Of a stretch of DNA of 5,642 nt, positions 1 through 5,642 are shown piece after piece. Source of the DNA: Candidatus Neomicrothrix sp. UBA2131 (lineage in GTDB: Bacteria > Actinomycetota > Acidimicrobiia > Acidimicrobiales > MedAcidi-G1); the NCBI GenBank assembly GCA_002329075.1, contig DCXR01000023.1, positions 21,131-26,772 on the forward strand. Direction: 5' to 3'. Both the position numbers and the translations under genes were made by a program. The stretch's first letter is position 1; every line of letters starts with the position of its first letter. The notes beneath the pieces are model-generated. The model was not told where the DNA came from. It saw only the letters and a program-made list of their open reading frames with translations, and made no database searches.

Positions 1-288
1 GACGGTGGCAACCGGGTCGACGGTCCCGATGCCGGCGTTGTCGACGGGCACGTCGATCGGGCCGTGGGCGTCCTCGATGGCGGCGAGCAGCCCGTCGACC
101 ACCTCGGGATCGGACAGGTCGGCCACATGGGCAGCGCCACCAACCTCGTCGGCCACCGCCCCCAGGTCGTCACCCGACCGGGCGACCACCACCACCTGCG
201 CACCCGGCGCCGCTCAGGCCCGGGCCAGACAGGCGTCGTTCCCTCGCGAGCCTCCGGTCACCGGTACCCGCGCACCCTCGAGTCCCAT
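1..288 (-). pseudogene. Short-chain dehydrogenase/reductase, decayed 5' part, runs off left edge
   Basis: Read from an ATG at 288 leftwards, the frame gives an SDR Rossmann N-terminus. A glycine-rich TGGSRG stands at codons 11-16, a strand-2 end VVVVARS at 32-38 (an Arg here usually favours NADP), an acidic ADLSD at 56-60 and an NAG motif at 84-86. Codon 25 is TGA (214-216), in the helix after the glycine motif, and the frame then stays open to the edge with family spacing kept, so there is no frameshift. Other conserved positions are also altered: codons 17-18 read Asn-Asp where SDRs have Ile-Gly, codon 9 is Pro where a strand residue is expected, and codons 81 and 83 read Pro and Asp where the family has (V)LVNNAG. 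No Shine-Dalgarno precedes the ATG. The altered cofactor loop and the stop together argue for a dead gene. Sequencing error is the main alternative. The catalytic Ser-Tyr-Lys region lies outside the window. Confidence 0.75.
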
Positions 289-326
289 CCGACAACCGTG
301 GTTCCCGGCTCCGGGCAACGCCCCGA

Positions 327-341
327 CGACGGGTACCGTCG
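327..341 (+). promoter_or_regulatory. Putative promoter -10 box within a small inverted repeat
   Basis: The 77-nt gap 289-365 separates the decayed SDR gene from the divergent epoxide hydrolase cluster. It contains TACCGT at 334-339, which fits the actinobacterial TANNNT -10 pattern and would start transcription near 346, leaving a short leader that holds the ribosome binding site. The box sits in an imperfect palindrome with 6-bp arms, CGACGG (327-332) and CCGTCG (336-341), around a GTA centre. That could be an operator, but the arms are GC-rich and short enough to be chance. No clear -35 element is visible. The same TACCGT hexamer occurs twice before the FetB gene at the right end of the window. 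Confidence 0.35.
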
Positions 342-352
342 GGCAGCCACCC

Positions 353-359
353 GAAAGGA
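353..359 (+). promoter_or_regulatory. Ribosome binding site of the epoxide hydrolase gene
   Basis: The sequence GAAAGGA lies 6 nt before the GTG at 366. It is the clearest Shine-Dalgarno sequence in the window and fixes that GTG as the start. The other genes rely on overlapping stop/start junctions or leaderless-type starts. Confidence 0.7.
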
Positions 360-365
360 CACCCC

Positions 366-1517
366 GTGCCCGACGACATCCGACCGTTTACGATCGCCGT
401 ACCCGACGACGACATCGATGACCTGCGACGACGCCTGACCGCCACCCGCTGGCCCGACCAGATCCCCGGCAGCGGCTGGGACTACGGCTGTGACCTGACG
501 TGGCTGCAGGATCTCGCCACCCACTGGGCCGACGGCTACGACTGGCGGGCCGCCGAGGCCGGGCTCAACGCCTTCGACCACATCACCACCGAGGTCGATG
601 GCCAGAACCTCCACGCCATCCACCAGCGCTCCCCCCACGACGATGCCCTGCCACTGCTGCTCAGCCACGGCTGGCCCGGCTCGGTCGTCGAGTTCCTCGA
701 CCTCGTCGGCCCGCTCACCGACCCGACCGCCCACGGAGGTGACGCCGACGATGCCTTCCACGTGATCATCCCGTCGCTGCCCGGATACGGCTGGTCCGGC
801 CCCACCACCGAGCGGGGCTGGGGCGTCGGCCGCACCAGCGAGGCCTTCGCCACACTGGCCGCACGCCTCGGCTATGACCACTACGGAGTACAGGGCGGCG
901 ACTGGGGCTCGATGATCTCCCGCCACATCGCCCAGGTCGACCCCGACCACGTGGTCGGCTGCCATGTCAACATGATGGCTGCAGGCCCCGCCGGCAACGA
1001 TGACGACTTCGCCGACATCACCCCCCTCGAACAACAGGTGATGGACCGCCTCAACTGGTACCTGGCCGAGGACAACGGCTACTTCCGGATCCAGGAGACG
1101 CGCCCCCAGACCCTCGGCACCGGCCTCAACGACTCACCAGCCGGGTTGCTGTCGTGGATCGGCGAGAAGTTCCACGGCTGGACCGACCATGACGGCGACC
1201 CGCTCACCGCCGTGTCGCGCGACCGACTCCTCACCAACGTGAGCGTCTACTGGTTCACCCGCACCATCAACTCGTCGACCCGCATGTACTACGAGACCTC
1301 GAAGGCCGGCATGGGCTCGTTCGGCGACACCGGCGATGTGCCACTCGGCGTGTCCGTCTTCCCGAAGGAACTGATGGGTGCCCGCCGCCGCTGGGTGGAA
1401 CCGAAGTTCAACCTCACCTTCTGGGCCGACCACGAGGTCGGCGGTCACTTCGCTGCCCTCGAACAACCCGAGGTGCTTCTGGCCGACATCCGCGAGTTCT
1501 TCCGGCCGTTGCGATGA
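366..1517 (+). CDS. Epoxide hydrolase, EHN-domain (microsomal-type) alpha/beta-hydrolase
   Basis: This 383-residue protein should open epoxides to diols through an Asp-ester intermediate. Residues 1 to about 110 form the EHN-type N-terminal region (RPFTIAVPDDDIDDLRRRL, then RWPDQIPGSGWDYG) that wraps the alpha/beta-hydrolase core. The core shows the HGWPGS oxyanion motif (101-106), PSLPGYGWS (136-144) and the nucleophile elbow GGDWG with Asp179. Glu335 in FPKE matches the acid of microsomal epoxide hydrolases, and His361 in GGHFAALEQP completes the triad. Candidate epoxide-activating tyrosines are Tyr239 and Tyr308/Tyr309. Length is normal for bacterial members and there is no signal peptide, so it is probably cytoplasmic. 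The GTG start is supported by an upstream GAAAGGA. Its TGA overlaps the next ATG as ATGA, implying translational coupling. Its substrate cannot be read from sequence; xenobiotic or lipid-derived epoxides are plausible. Confidence 0.93.
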   Translation: MPDDIRPFTIAVPDDDIDDLRRRLTATRWPDQIPGSGWDYGCDLTWLQDLATHWADGYDWRAAEAGLNAFDHITTEVDGQNLHAIHQRSPHDDALPLLLSHGWPGSVVEFLDLVGPLTDPTAHGGDADDAFHVIIPSLPGYGWSGPTTERGWGVGRTSEAFATLAARLGYDHYGVQGGDWGSMISRHIAQVDPDHVVGCHVNMMAAGPAGNDDDFADITPLEQQVMDRLNWYLAEDNGYFRIQETRPQTLGTGLNDSPAGLLSWIGEKFHGWTDHDGDPLTAVSRDRLLTNVSVYWFTRTINSSTRMYYETSKAGMGSFGDTGDVPLGVSVFPKELMGARRRWVEPKFNLTFWADHEVGGHFAALEQPEVLLADIREFFRPLR

Positions 1518-2206
1518 CCACCAGCACCGACGGCACCGAGATCGCGGTCGAGCATCGGGGCCCGAACACCGGGAACCACGCCATGCGCCTCGTGTGCACG
1601 ACCGGCTGGGCCAACGAGCGCACGGTCTGGAACGCGATCGCCGACGACCTCTCCGCCGACCACGCCGTCAGCACCTGGGACCTCCGTGGCCACGGTGGAA
1701 GCGGCACACCGCCCCCCGGCAGCTACAGCCGCGAACATGCCCTCGACGACCTGTCCACCGTCCTCGACGAGGCCGGCCGTCCCGCCGTGCTGGTCGGGCA
1801 CAGCCTCGGCGGCTACCTCTCGCTTGCCCACACGCTCAGCCACCCCGACGACGTGGCCGCCCTGGTGCTCATCGCCACCGGCCCCGGATTCCGCAAGCCC
1901 GAGGCCCGCGAGGAGTGGAACGCCTCGGTCATGGCCGCCGCCGAGAAGCTCGACCTGGCACCCGGCGTCGCGGAACTCTCGCTGCACGTCGACGCCCAGG
2001 TCATCGACAACCTCGCCGAGATCACCTGCCCGGTGCTGGTGCTGTTGGGCGAGAGGGACAGGCGCTTCGCCGCCTCGGCGAACCTGTTCGAGCGCGACCT
2101 CGACGTGCGCGCCACCGTGGTCGTCCCCGACCAGGGGCACATGGTCCACGTGAAGGCCGCTGCCGAGTGTGTAGCGGCGATCCGCGAGTTCACGGCAGGC
2201 CTGTGA
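1514..2206 (+). CDS. Small alpha/beta-hydrolase, serine type
   Basis: This is a 230-residue alpha/beta-hydrolase fold protein, likely an esterase, lactonase or C-C hydrolase; the exact reaction is not evident. The nucleophile elbow is GHSLGG with Ser97. The acid is Asp182 in LLGERDRRF and the base is His209 in PDQGHMVHV. The WDLRGHGGSG segment (55-64) is typical of the family. Two features are unusual. The oxyanion motif reads TTGW (29-32) instead of the common HGxx. Only about 50 residues separate strand 6 (LVLIATGPG, 117-125) from strand 7 (CPVLVLLGE, 172-180), so the cap domain is minimal. No signal peptide is seen. The ATG overlaps the stop of the epoxide hydrolase gene by 4 nt, and its own TGA overlaps the GTG of the next gene, so all three are probably translated from one mRNA. 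There is no good Shine-Dalgarno of its own. Unlike its neighbour it has a Ser, not Asp, nucleophile, so it is not a second epoxide hydrolase. Confidence 0.88.
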   Translation: MTTSTDGTEIAVEHRGPNTGNHAMRLVCTTGWANERTVWNAIADDLSADHAVSTWDLRGHGGSGTPPPGSYSREHALDDLSTVLDEAGRPAVLVGHSLGGYLSLAHTLSHPDDVAALVLIATGPGFRKPEAREEWNASVMAAAEKLDLAPGVAELSLHVDAQVIDNLAEITCPVLVLLGERDRRFAASANLFERDLDVRATVVVPDQGHMVHVKAAAECVAAIREFTAGL

Positions 2207-3063
2207 CGGGCACCGATCCGCTTGCCCGGCTGGTCGACCTCCCCGGCGGCATCTTCCGCATGGGCGGCGACGACCCGGACCGCTACCTCGATGACGGCGA
2301 GGGTCCCGTGCGCGACGTCAAGCTCTCACCCTTCGCCATCTCGGCCACAGCGGTCACCACGGCCGAGTTCGCCTCCTTCGTCGAAGCCACCGGCCACCGC
2401 ACGACCGCCGAGATCGAAACCTGGTCGTTCGTGTTCGGCGGCCATCTCCCCGACGACTTTCCCGAGACCCGGGGCGTCGTCGGCGCCGAATGGTGGCGCC
2501 AGGTACACGGCGCCGACTGGCGACACCCCGAAGGCCCGCACAGCGACCTCGACGGCCGGGCGGACCATCCCGTCGTCCACCTCTCGTGGTTCGACGCCGT
2601 CGCCTTCTCCGAATGGGCCGGCGGCCGCCTGCCCACCGAGGCCGAGTGGGAGTACGCCGCCCGGGGCGACCTCGACCAGGCCCGCCTCCCCTGGGGCGAC
2701 GACCTCATGCCCGGCGGCGAGCACCGCTGCAACATCTGGACGGGCACGTTCCCGAGCGAGGACACCGCCGAGGACGGATATGCCGGCACCTGCCCCGTCG
2801 ACGCCTTCGCCCCCAACGGGTTCGGGCTCCACAACTGTTCGGGCAACGTCTGGGAGTGGTGCGCCGACTGGTTCGCCACGCGGCACCCCGGCGAGCGGCC
2901 CCTCGTTGACCCCACCGGACCGCCGTTAGGCACCGACCGGGTCGTCAAGGGTGGCTCGTTCCTGTGCCACGACAGCTACTGTTACCGCTACCGGCCGGCG
3001 GCCCGGTCCGCCACGGCGCCGGTGGACACGACCTGCCACCGGGGCCTGCGGGTCGCCCTCTAG
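2203..3063 (+). CDS. Formylglycine-generating enzyme (sulfatase-modifying factor)
   Basis: This 286-residue protein matches aerobic formylglycine-generating enzymes (FGE-sulfatase/SUMF1 family), which oxidise the Cys of a CxPxR motif in sulfatases to formylglycine using O2 and Cu(I). The start PGGIFRMGG (14-22) is followed by WSFVFGG (74-80), WRHPEGP (106-112), HPVVHLSWFDAVAFSEWAGG (122-141), RLPTEAEWEYAARG (142-155), GNVWEWC (214-220) and the active-site segment GGSFLCHDSYCYRYR (250-264). The last carries Cys255 and Cys260, the CxxxxC copper-binding pair that separates true FGEs from relatives such as EgtB- or PvdO-type proteins. Near the C-terminus the usual GFR reads GLR (281-283). The GTG start shares its last two bases with the upstream TGA (GTGA); the next in-frame ATG, at residue 20, would cut into the fold. 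No signal peptide is seen. No protein in the window has CxPxR, so the client is elsewhere. Confidence 0.93.
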   Translation: MTGTDPLARLVDLPGGIFRMGGDDPDRYLDDGEGPVRDVKLSPFAISATAVTTAEFASFVEATGHRTTAEIETWSFVFGGHLPDDFPETRGVVGAEWWRQVHGADWRHPEGPHSDLDGRADHPVVHLSWFDAVAFSEWAGGRLPTEAEWEYAARGDLDQARLPWGDDLMPGGEHRCNIWTGTFPSEDTAEDGYAGTCPVDAFAPNGFGLHNCSGNVWEWCADWFATRHPGERPLVDPTGPPLGTDRVVKGGSFLCHDSYCYRYRPAARSATAPVDTTCHRGLRVAL

Positions 3064-3073
3064 GCCCCGCGCC

Positions 3074-3085
3074 TAGCCTTGTGGC
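3074..3085 (+). promoter_or_regulatory. Putative leaderless-type promoter of the dus-maf pair
   Basis: TAGCCT at 3074-3079 fits the TANNNT -10 pattern and ends 6 nt before the ATG at 3086, the spacing expected if transcription begins at the start codon. The 22-nt gap after the upstream TAG contains no Shine-Dalgarno sequence, which supports a leaderless mRNA. A -35 element is not recognisable. Read-through from the upstream cluster remains possible because no terminator intervenes. Confidence 0.45.
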
Positions 3086-4276
3086 ATGGGCCTTCGCACC
3101 TCCGTAAACGCCGATGTGGCGCCCGCCGCCCCGGGCGAGTTCGCCGCACCCCGCATCGGCCCGCTCGAGGTCTGGCCGCCGGTCGTGCTGGCACCGATGG
3201 CCGGCGTCACCAACGCCCCGTTCCGCACCCTCTGCCGGGAACACGGCGCCGGGCTCTACGTCAGCGAGATGATCACCGCCAGGGGCCTCGTCGACGGCCA
3301 TCTCAAGACCAGCCGGCTCAGCCACTTCGCCCCCGACGAGTCACCCCGCAGCATCCAGCTCTACGGCACCGAGCCCGACAGCGTCGGCCGTGCAGCGCGG
3401 ATGCTCGTCCGCGAGGACCGGGTCGACCACATCGACCTCAACTTCGGCTGCCCCATGCCGAAGGTGACCCGAAAGGGCGGCGGGGCGGCGATCCCGCTAA
3501 AGCCCCGCCTGTTCGCCGCCATCGTTGGCGCTGCCATCGATGCAACCGGCGACGTGCCGGTCACCGTGAAGTTCCGGCTCGGCACCGACGCCGACCACCT
3601 CACCTTCCTCGACGCCGGCCGCATCGCCGAGGACCTCGGTGCCGCATCGGTGGCGCTCCACGCCCGGACCGCCGAGCAGCTCTACTCCGGCGAGGCCGAC
3701 TGGTCGGCCGTTGCGGACCTCAAGGCGGCCGTCACCTCGATCCCCGTCTTCGGCAACGGCGACATCTGGGAGCCGTGGGACGCCCTGCGCCTGTTGCGCA
3801 GCACCGGCTGCGACGGTGTCGTCGTGGGACGGGGCTGCCTCGGCCGCCCCTGGTTGTTCGGCGACCTGGCCGCCGTGTTCGGCCCGACACCCACCTCGGG
3901 TGGCAGCGAGCCCGGTGACCCACCCCGGCTCGACGAGGTGGCCGCCACGATGTGGCGCCATGCCCGCCTGCTGGTCGACTGGGCCGGCCCGCACGGCATC
4001 CGGGACTTCCGCAAGCACACCGCCTGGTACCTCAAGGGCTACGCCACCGGGCCGGCGGTCCGCCGCGACCTCCAGGCCATCGACTCGCTCGACGACCTCG
4101 ACCGGCAGTTGGCCGACCTCGACCCGCACCTCACGCTCGACCCGGATTCGCTACGGATCCCCCGCAGCCACCGCAACGGCCCCCGGCGGGTCGTTCTGCC
4201 CGAGGGCTGGCTGGACGATCCCGACGACGCCACCCCTCCACCCGCCGAAGCCGAGGCCCTCGTCTCCGGTGGCTGA
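3086..4276 (+). CDS. dus: tRNA-dihydrouridine synthase, DusB/NifR3-like
   Basis: This 396-residue flavoenzyme should reduce uridines in the tRNA D-arm to dihydrouridine with FMN and NADPH, in the cytoplasm. The TIM barrel begins with VVLAPMAGVTN (33-43). The signature DLNFGCPMPKVTRKGGGAA (117-135) contains the catalytic Cys122. VKFRLG (161-166) supplies the FMN-contacting Lys162. HARTAEQLYSGEADW (192-206), VFGNGDIW (221-228) and GRGCLGRPWLF (248-258) complete the FMN phosphate site. The C-terminal helical tRNA-binding domain includes RDFRKHTAWYLKGY, around residues 310-323. There is an extra segment of about 25 residues before the barrel and a proline- and acid-rich tail (about 370-396), so the protein is longer than the roughly 320-residue E. 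coli DusB. The ATG at 3086 is chosen for the TAGCCT box 6 nt upstream. The gene overlaps maf by 8 nt. Confidence 0.95.
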   Translation: MGLRTSVNADVAPAAPGEFAAPRIGPLEVWPPVVLAPMAGVTNAPFRTLCREHGAGLYVSEMITARGLVDGHLKTSRLSHFAPDESPRSIQLYGTEPDSVGRAARMLVREDRVDHIDLNFGCPMPKVTRKGGGAAIPLKPRLFAAIVGAAIDATGDVPVTVKFRLGTDADHLTFLDAGRIAEDLGAASVALHARTAEQLYSGEADWSAVADLKAAVTSIPVFGNGDIWEPWDALRLLRSTGCDGVVVGRGCLGRPWLFGDLAAVFGPTPTSGGSEPGDPPRLDEVAATMWRHARLLVDWAGPHGIRDFRKHTAWYLKGYATGPAVRRDLQAIDSLDDLDRQLADLDPHLTLDPDSLRIPRSHRNGPRRVVLPEGWLDDPDDATPPPAEAEALVSGG

Positions 4277-4847
4277 CGACGCCCAGCGGCTGATCCTGGC
4301 TTCGGGCTCGCCACAACGGCTCGACCTGCTCCGGGCGCACGGCTTCAGTCCGAAGGTCCGGCGGCCCGACGTCGACGAGACGCCACAGCCGGGCGAGGAC
4401 CCGGCCGCCCTCGTGGAGCGGCTCGCCATGGCCAAGCTCGTTGCCGTCGTCGACAACCACGAGACCGGGCTCGCCGCCGACACGGTGGTGGTGCTCGACG
4501 GCGAGGTGCTCGGCAAGCCCGGCCGACCCGACTGGGCGACCGACATGCTGCGACGACTGTCGGGCCGCACCCACGAGGTGGTCGGCGGACTGGCGGTGTG
4601 CCACGGCGGCTACACGATCTCCGGCGTGGTTCGCACGCTCGTCACGTTCCGAGAGTTCGACGACGATGAGATCGACGCCTACGTGGCCACCGGCGAGCCC
4701 CTCGACAAGGCGGGGGCGTATGCCATCCAGGGCGGCGCTGCCGGCTTCGTCACCAAGGTCGACGGCTGCAGGGAGAACGTGGTGGGCCTGTCGATCCCTG
4801 CCGTGCTCGCAGCGCTGAAGTCGCTGGGGGCTCAGTCGGCGGGCTGA
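4269..4847 (+). CDS. maf: Maf-family nucleoside triphosphate pyrophosphatase (dTTP/UTP type)
   Basis: This 192-residue cytoplasmic house-cleaning enzyme hydrolyses non-canonical or excess nucleoside triphosphates to the monophosphate and pyrophosphate. The N-terminal LASGSPQRLDLL (10-21) holds the SxSPxR phosphate-binding motif. DVDE (34-37), Lys56, AADTVVVLDG with Asp71 (69-78), GKPG (82-85), LSGRTHEV (97-104) and PLDKAGAYAIQGGAAGF (144-160) follow. The KAGAYAIQG form resembles the YhdE dTTP/UTP group more than the 7-methyl-GTP (YceF) group. Length is normal. The GTG start lies 8 nt inside the end of dus and is the only in-frame start ahead of the SxSPxR motif; the next candidate, Met54, would delete it. 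Only a weak GAGG at 4253-4256 precedes it, so coupling to dus is likely. Its 3' end overlaps the convergent FetB gene by 16 nt. Confidence 0.94.
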   Translation: MADDAQRLILASGSPQRLDLLRAHGFSPKVRRPDVDETPQPGEDPAALVERLAMAKLVAVVDNHETGLAADTVVVLDGEVLGKPGRPDWATDMLRRLSGRTHEVVGGLAVCHGGYTISGVVRTLVTFREFDDDEIDAYVATGEPLDKAGAYAIQGGAAGFVTKVDGCRENVVGLSIPAVLAALKSLGAQSAG

Positions 4848-5614
4848 TCCGGCAGCACCAGGCGCTGGTCGGCGGTCAGGAACCGTCTGGCACCCTCCAG
4901 AACCACAACCAGGCCGGTGATCGCCGCCGAACCGAGGATCAGGAACAGGATTGCCGCCTGCACGAGGGCTGCATCCAGCGGGTCGACCCCGGCGAGGATC
5001 ATCCCGGTCAGGGCTCCCGGCAGGAACACCATGCCGACCGAGCGCGTGATCTCGACCTGGGGGCGGATCGCCAGCCGCAACGCCTCGGCGGTGACGTCCC
5101 GCGAGGCCCGCCGTCGATCGAAACCCAGGGCGAGCAGCGCCTCGACCTCGCCGGCCCGGTCGCGGAAGCCGTCGACGAGTCGGGTGGCGGCGACCACCAC
5201 GACCTTGAGCGAGTTGCCGACGACCATCCCGGACACCGGCACCAGCACCCGGGCCTCGTAGGGAAGGACGTCGAAGCCGAACACCACGGCCAACGAGGCA
5301 CCGAGGCCCAGCGTGTAGCCGACGGTCGTGGTCACCATGATCCCCGGCAGGCGGGGTTCGCGACGACGGGCCGACCAGGCGGCAACCGGCACCATGGTGG
5401 CCACCCAGAGCCATGCCCAGGCGATCTGGACGTCGTCGGCCAGCAGCAGCGTGAGGGCCCAGCCGGCGAGCAGCAGTTGGCCGATCGCACGGGCGGAGGC
5501 CACGAGCAGGTCCTGTTCGAGGCCGAGCCGCCGCCCCCGGGACACGCCTACGGTTACCGCCACCAGCAGCAGCGAGGCGGCCAGCCCGACCCAGCCGATG
5601 GAGACGTCGGTCAT
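4832..5614 (-). CDS. fetB: FetB-like (UPF0014/YbbM) membrane permease
   Basis: This 260-residue integral membrane protein is close in length to E. coli FetB (259), the permease of the FetAB iron exporter. Hydrophobic segments lie at about 6-25, 36-59, 64-81, 91-115, 122-144, 193-210 and 215-239. Family signatures are VPVSGMVVGNSLKV (125-138), the cytoplasmic EVEALLALGF (156-165), RPQVEITRSVGMVFLPGALTG (from 184) and MILAGVDPLDAALVQ (205-219). FetB works with the ATPase FetA, which is not in the window; it may lie past the right edge or elsewhere. The ATG at 5614 is preferred over the upstream in-frame GTG at 5641 because it gives family length and stands 7 nt after a TACCGT box; the extra residues would be a repetitive MPTVPTVPV. 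Iron export is inferred from family membership, and UPF0014 proteins may move other substrates. There are no cysteines. Confidence 0.9.
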   Translation of the reverse strand: MTDVSIGWVGLAASLLLVAVTVGVSRGRRLGLEQDLLVASARAIGQLLLAGWALTLLLADDVQIAWAWLWVATMVPVAAWSARRREPRLPGIMVTTTVGYTLGLGASLAVVFGFDVLPYEARVLVPVSGMVVGNSLKVVVVAATRLVDGFRDRAGEVEALLALGFDRRRASRDVTAEALRLAIRPQVEITRSVGMVFLPGALTGMILAGVDPLDAALVQAAILFLILGSAAITGLVVVLEGARRFLTADQRLVLPDQPAD

Positions 5615-5642
5615 GACGGGCACGGTAGGCACGGTAGGCACG
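5615..5642 (-). promoter_or_regulatory. Tandem 9-bp repeat with two TACCGT boxes ahead of the FetB gene
   Basis: On the minus strand the unit CCTACCGTG occurs twice in perfect tandem (5621-5638) and a partial copy reaches the window edge. Each unit holds TACCGT, a TANNNT-type -10 box. The nearer one (5622-5627) ends 7 nt before the ATG at 5614, fitting a leaderless start; the other is 9 nt further upstream. No Shine-Dalgarno is present. The repeat may extend beyond the window, so the copy number is a minimum. Confidence 0.45.

Noticed and set aside
214..216. In-frame TGA as selenocysteine or programmed read-through
   Set aside because: The position is a helix residue in SDRs with no catalytic role, no selenocysteine element is apparent, and other conserved residues nearby are also lost. 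Decay or sequence error is simpler.
258..1034. Open frame of 258 codons on the minus strand opposite the epoxide hydrolase
   Set aside because: It is Gly/Val-rich with no motif, antisense to a gene with an intact catalytic triad; it is a composition artefact.
1378..2202. In-frame open sequence upstream of the formylglycine-generating enzyme, suggesting a much longer fusion protein
   Set aside because: This stretch is Arg/Pro-rich and runs in a different frame over the alpha/beta-hydrolase gene. The conserved domain begins right after the GTG at 2203, which overlaps the preceding stop.
4857..4869. Hairpin ACCAG-GCG-CTGGT just past the maf stop as a terminator
   Set aside because: The stem is only 5 bp, has no T-tract, and lies inside the coding region of the FetB-like gene.
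4131..5414. Long open frame of 427 codons on the minus strand, running antisense to maf and then into the FetB region in another frame
   Set aside because: Its composition is Arg/Gly/Pro/Ala-rich low complexity with no family motif, and it overlaps two confidently identified genes. Such frames are expected in very GC-rich DNA.
5615..5641. GTG at 5641 as the start of the FetB-like protein
   Set aside because: It adds the repetitive MPTVPTVPV, encoded by the tandem repeat, and makes the protein longer than the family; the ATG at 5614 gives 260 residues.
1..5642. CRISPR arrays, insertion sequences, tRNA genes, riboswitches, toxin-antitoxin or phage-defence genes
   Set aside because: Reading both strands, I saw no spaced repeats, terminal inverted repeats, tRNA-like folds or motifs of such genes. 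Nearly every base is within a recognised metabolic or housekeeping gene.

Overview
This is a dense stretch of ordinary-looking chromosome from a high-GC bacterium. Third codon positions are almost all G or C, starts are ATG or GTG, genes overlap by a few bases, and two genes have an actinobacterial-type leaderless start (TANNNT box about 7 nt before the ATG). The proteins look most like those of Actinomycetota, possibly an acidimicrobial lineage. That placement is an inference from style, not from a marker gene.

Layout. Positions 1-288 (minus strand) hold the 5' end of a short-chain dehydrogenase/reductase (SDR) gene that runs off the left edge. It is interrupted by an in-frame TGA and altered at several of its most conserved residues, so it is called a pseudogene. 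A 77-nt intergenic gap (289-365) carries a putative promoter and ribosome binding site for a plus-strand cluster of three genes joined by 4-nt stop/start overlaps (ATGA, GTGA). These are an epoxide hydrolase with an EHN N-terminal domain (366-1517), a small serine alpha/beta-hydrolase (1514-2206) and a formylglycine-generating enzyme with both catalytic copper-binding cysteines (2203-3063). After 22 nt, a leaderless-type promoter precedes a two-gene housekeeping unit: a DusB-like tRNA-dihydrouridine synthase (3086-4276), overlapping by 8 nt a Maf-family nucleotide pyrophosphatase (4269-4847). The window ends with a convergent minus-strand gene for a FetB/UPF0014 membrane permease (4832-5614). 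Its 3' end overlaps maf by 16 nt, and its start lies just downstream of a 9-bp tandem repeat carrying two TACCGT boxes.

How the parts may work together. The first three genes are arranged for translational coupling and probably share one mRNA, but their biochemistry does not form an obvious pathway. The epoxide hydrolase and the serine hydrolase could act in succession on a xenobiotic or lipid-like substrate. The formylglycine-generating enzyme needs a sulfatase-type client with a CxPxR motif, and no protein in this window has one. dus and maf belong to general RNA and nucleotide maintenance. I find no CRISPR array, transposon, phage gene, tRNA or rRNA, and no convincing case for an undescribed system. 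The points most worth a second look are the decayed SDR, the client-less formylglycine-generating enzyme coupled to two hydrolases, and the repeated promoter box of the FetB gene.
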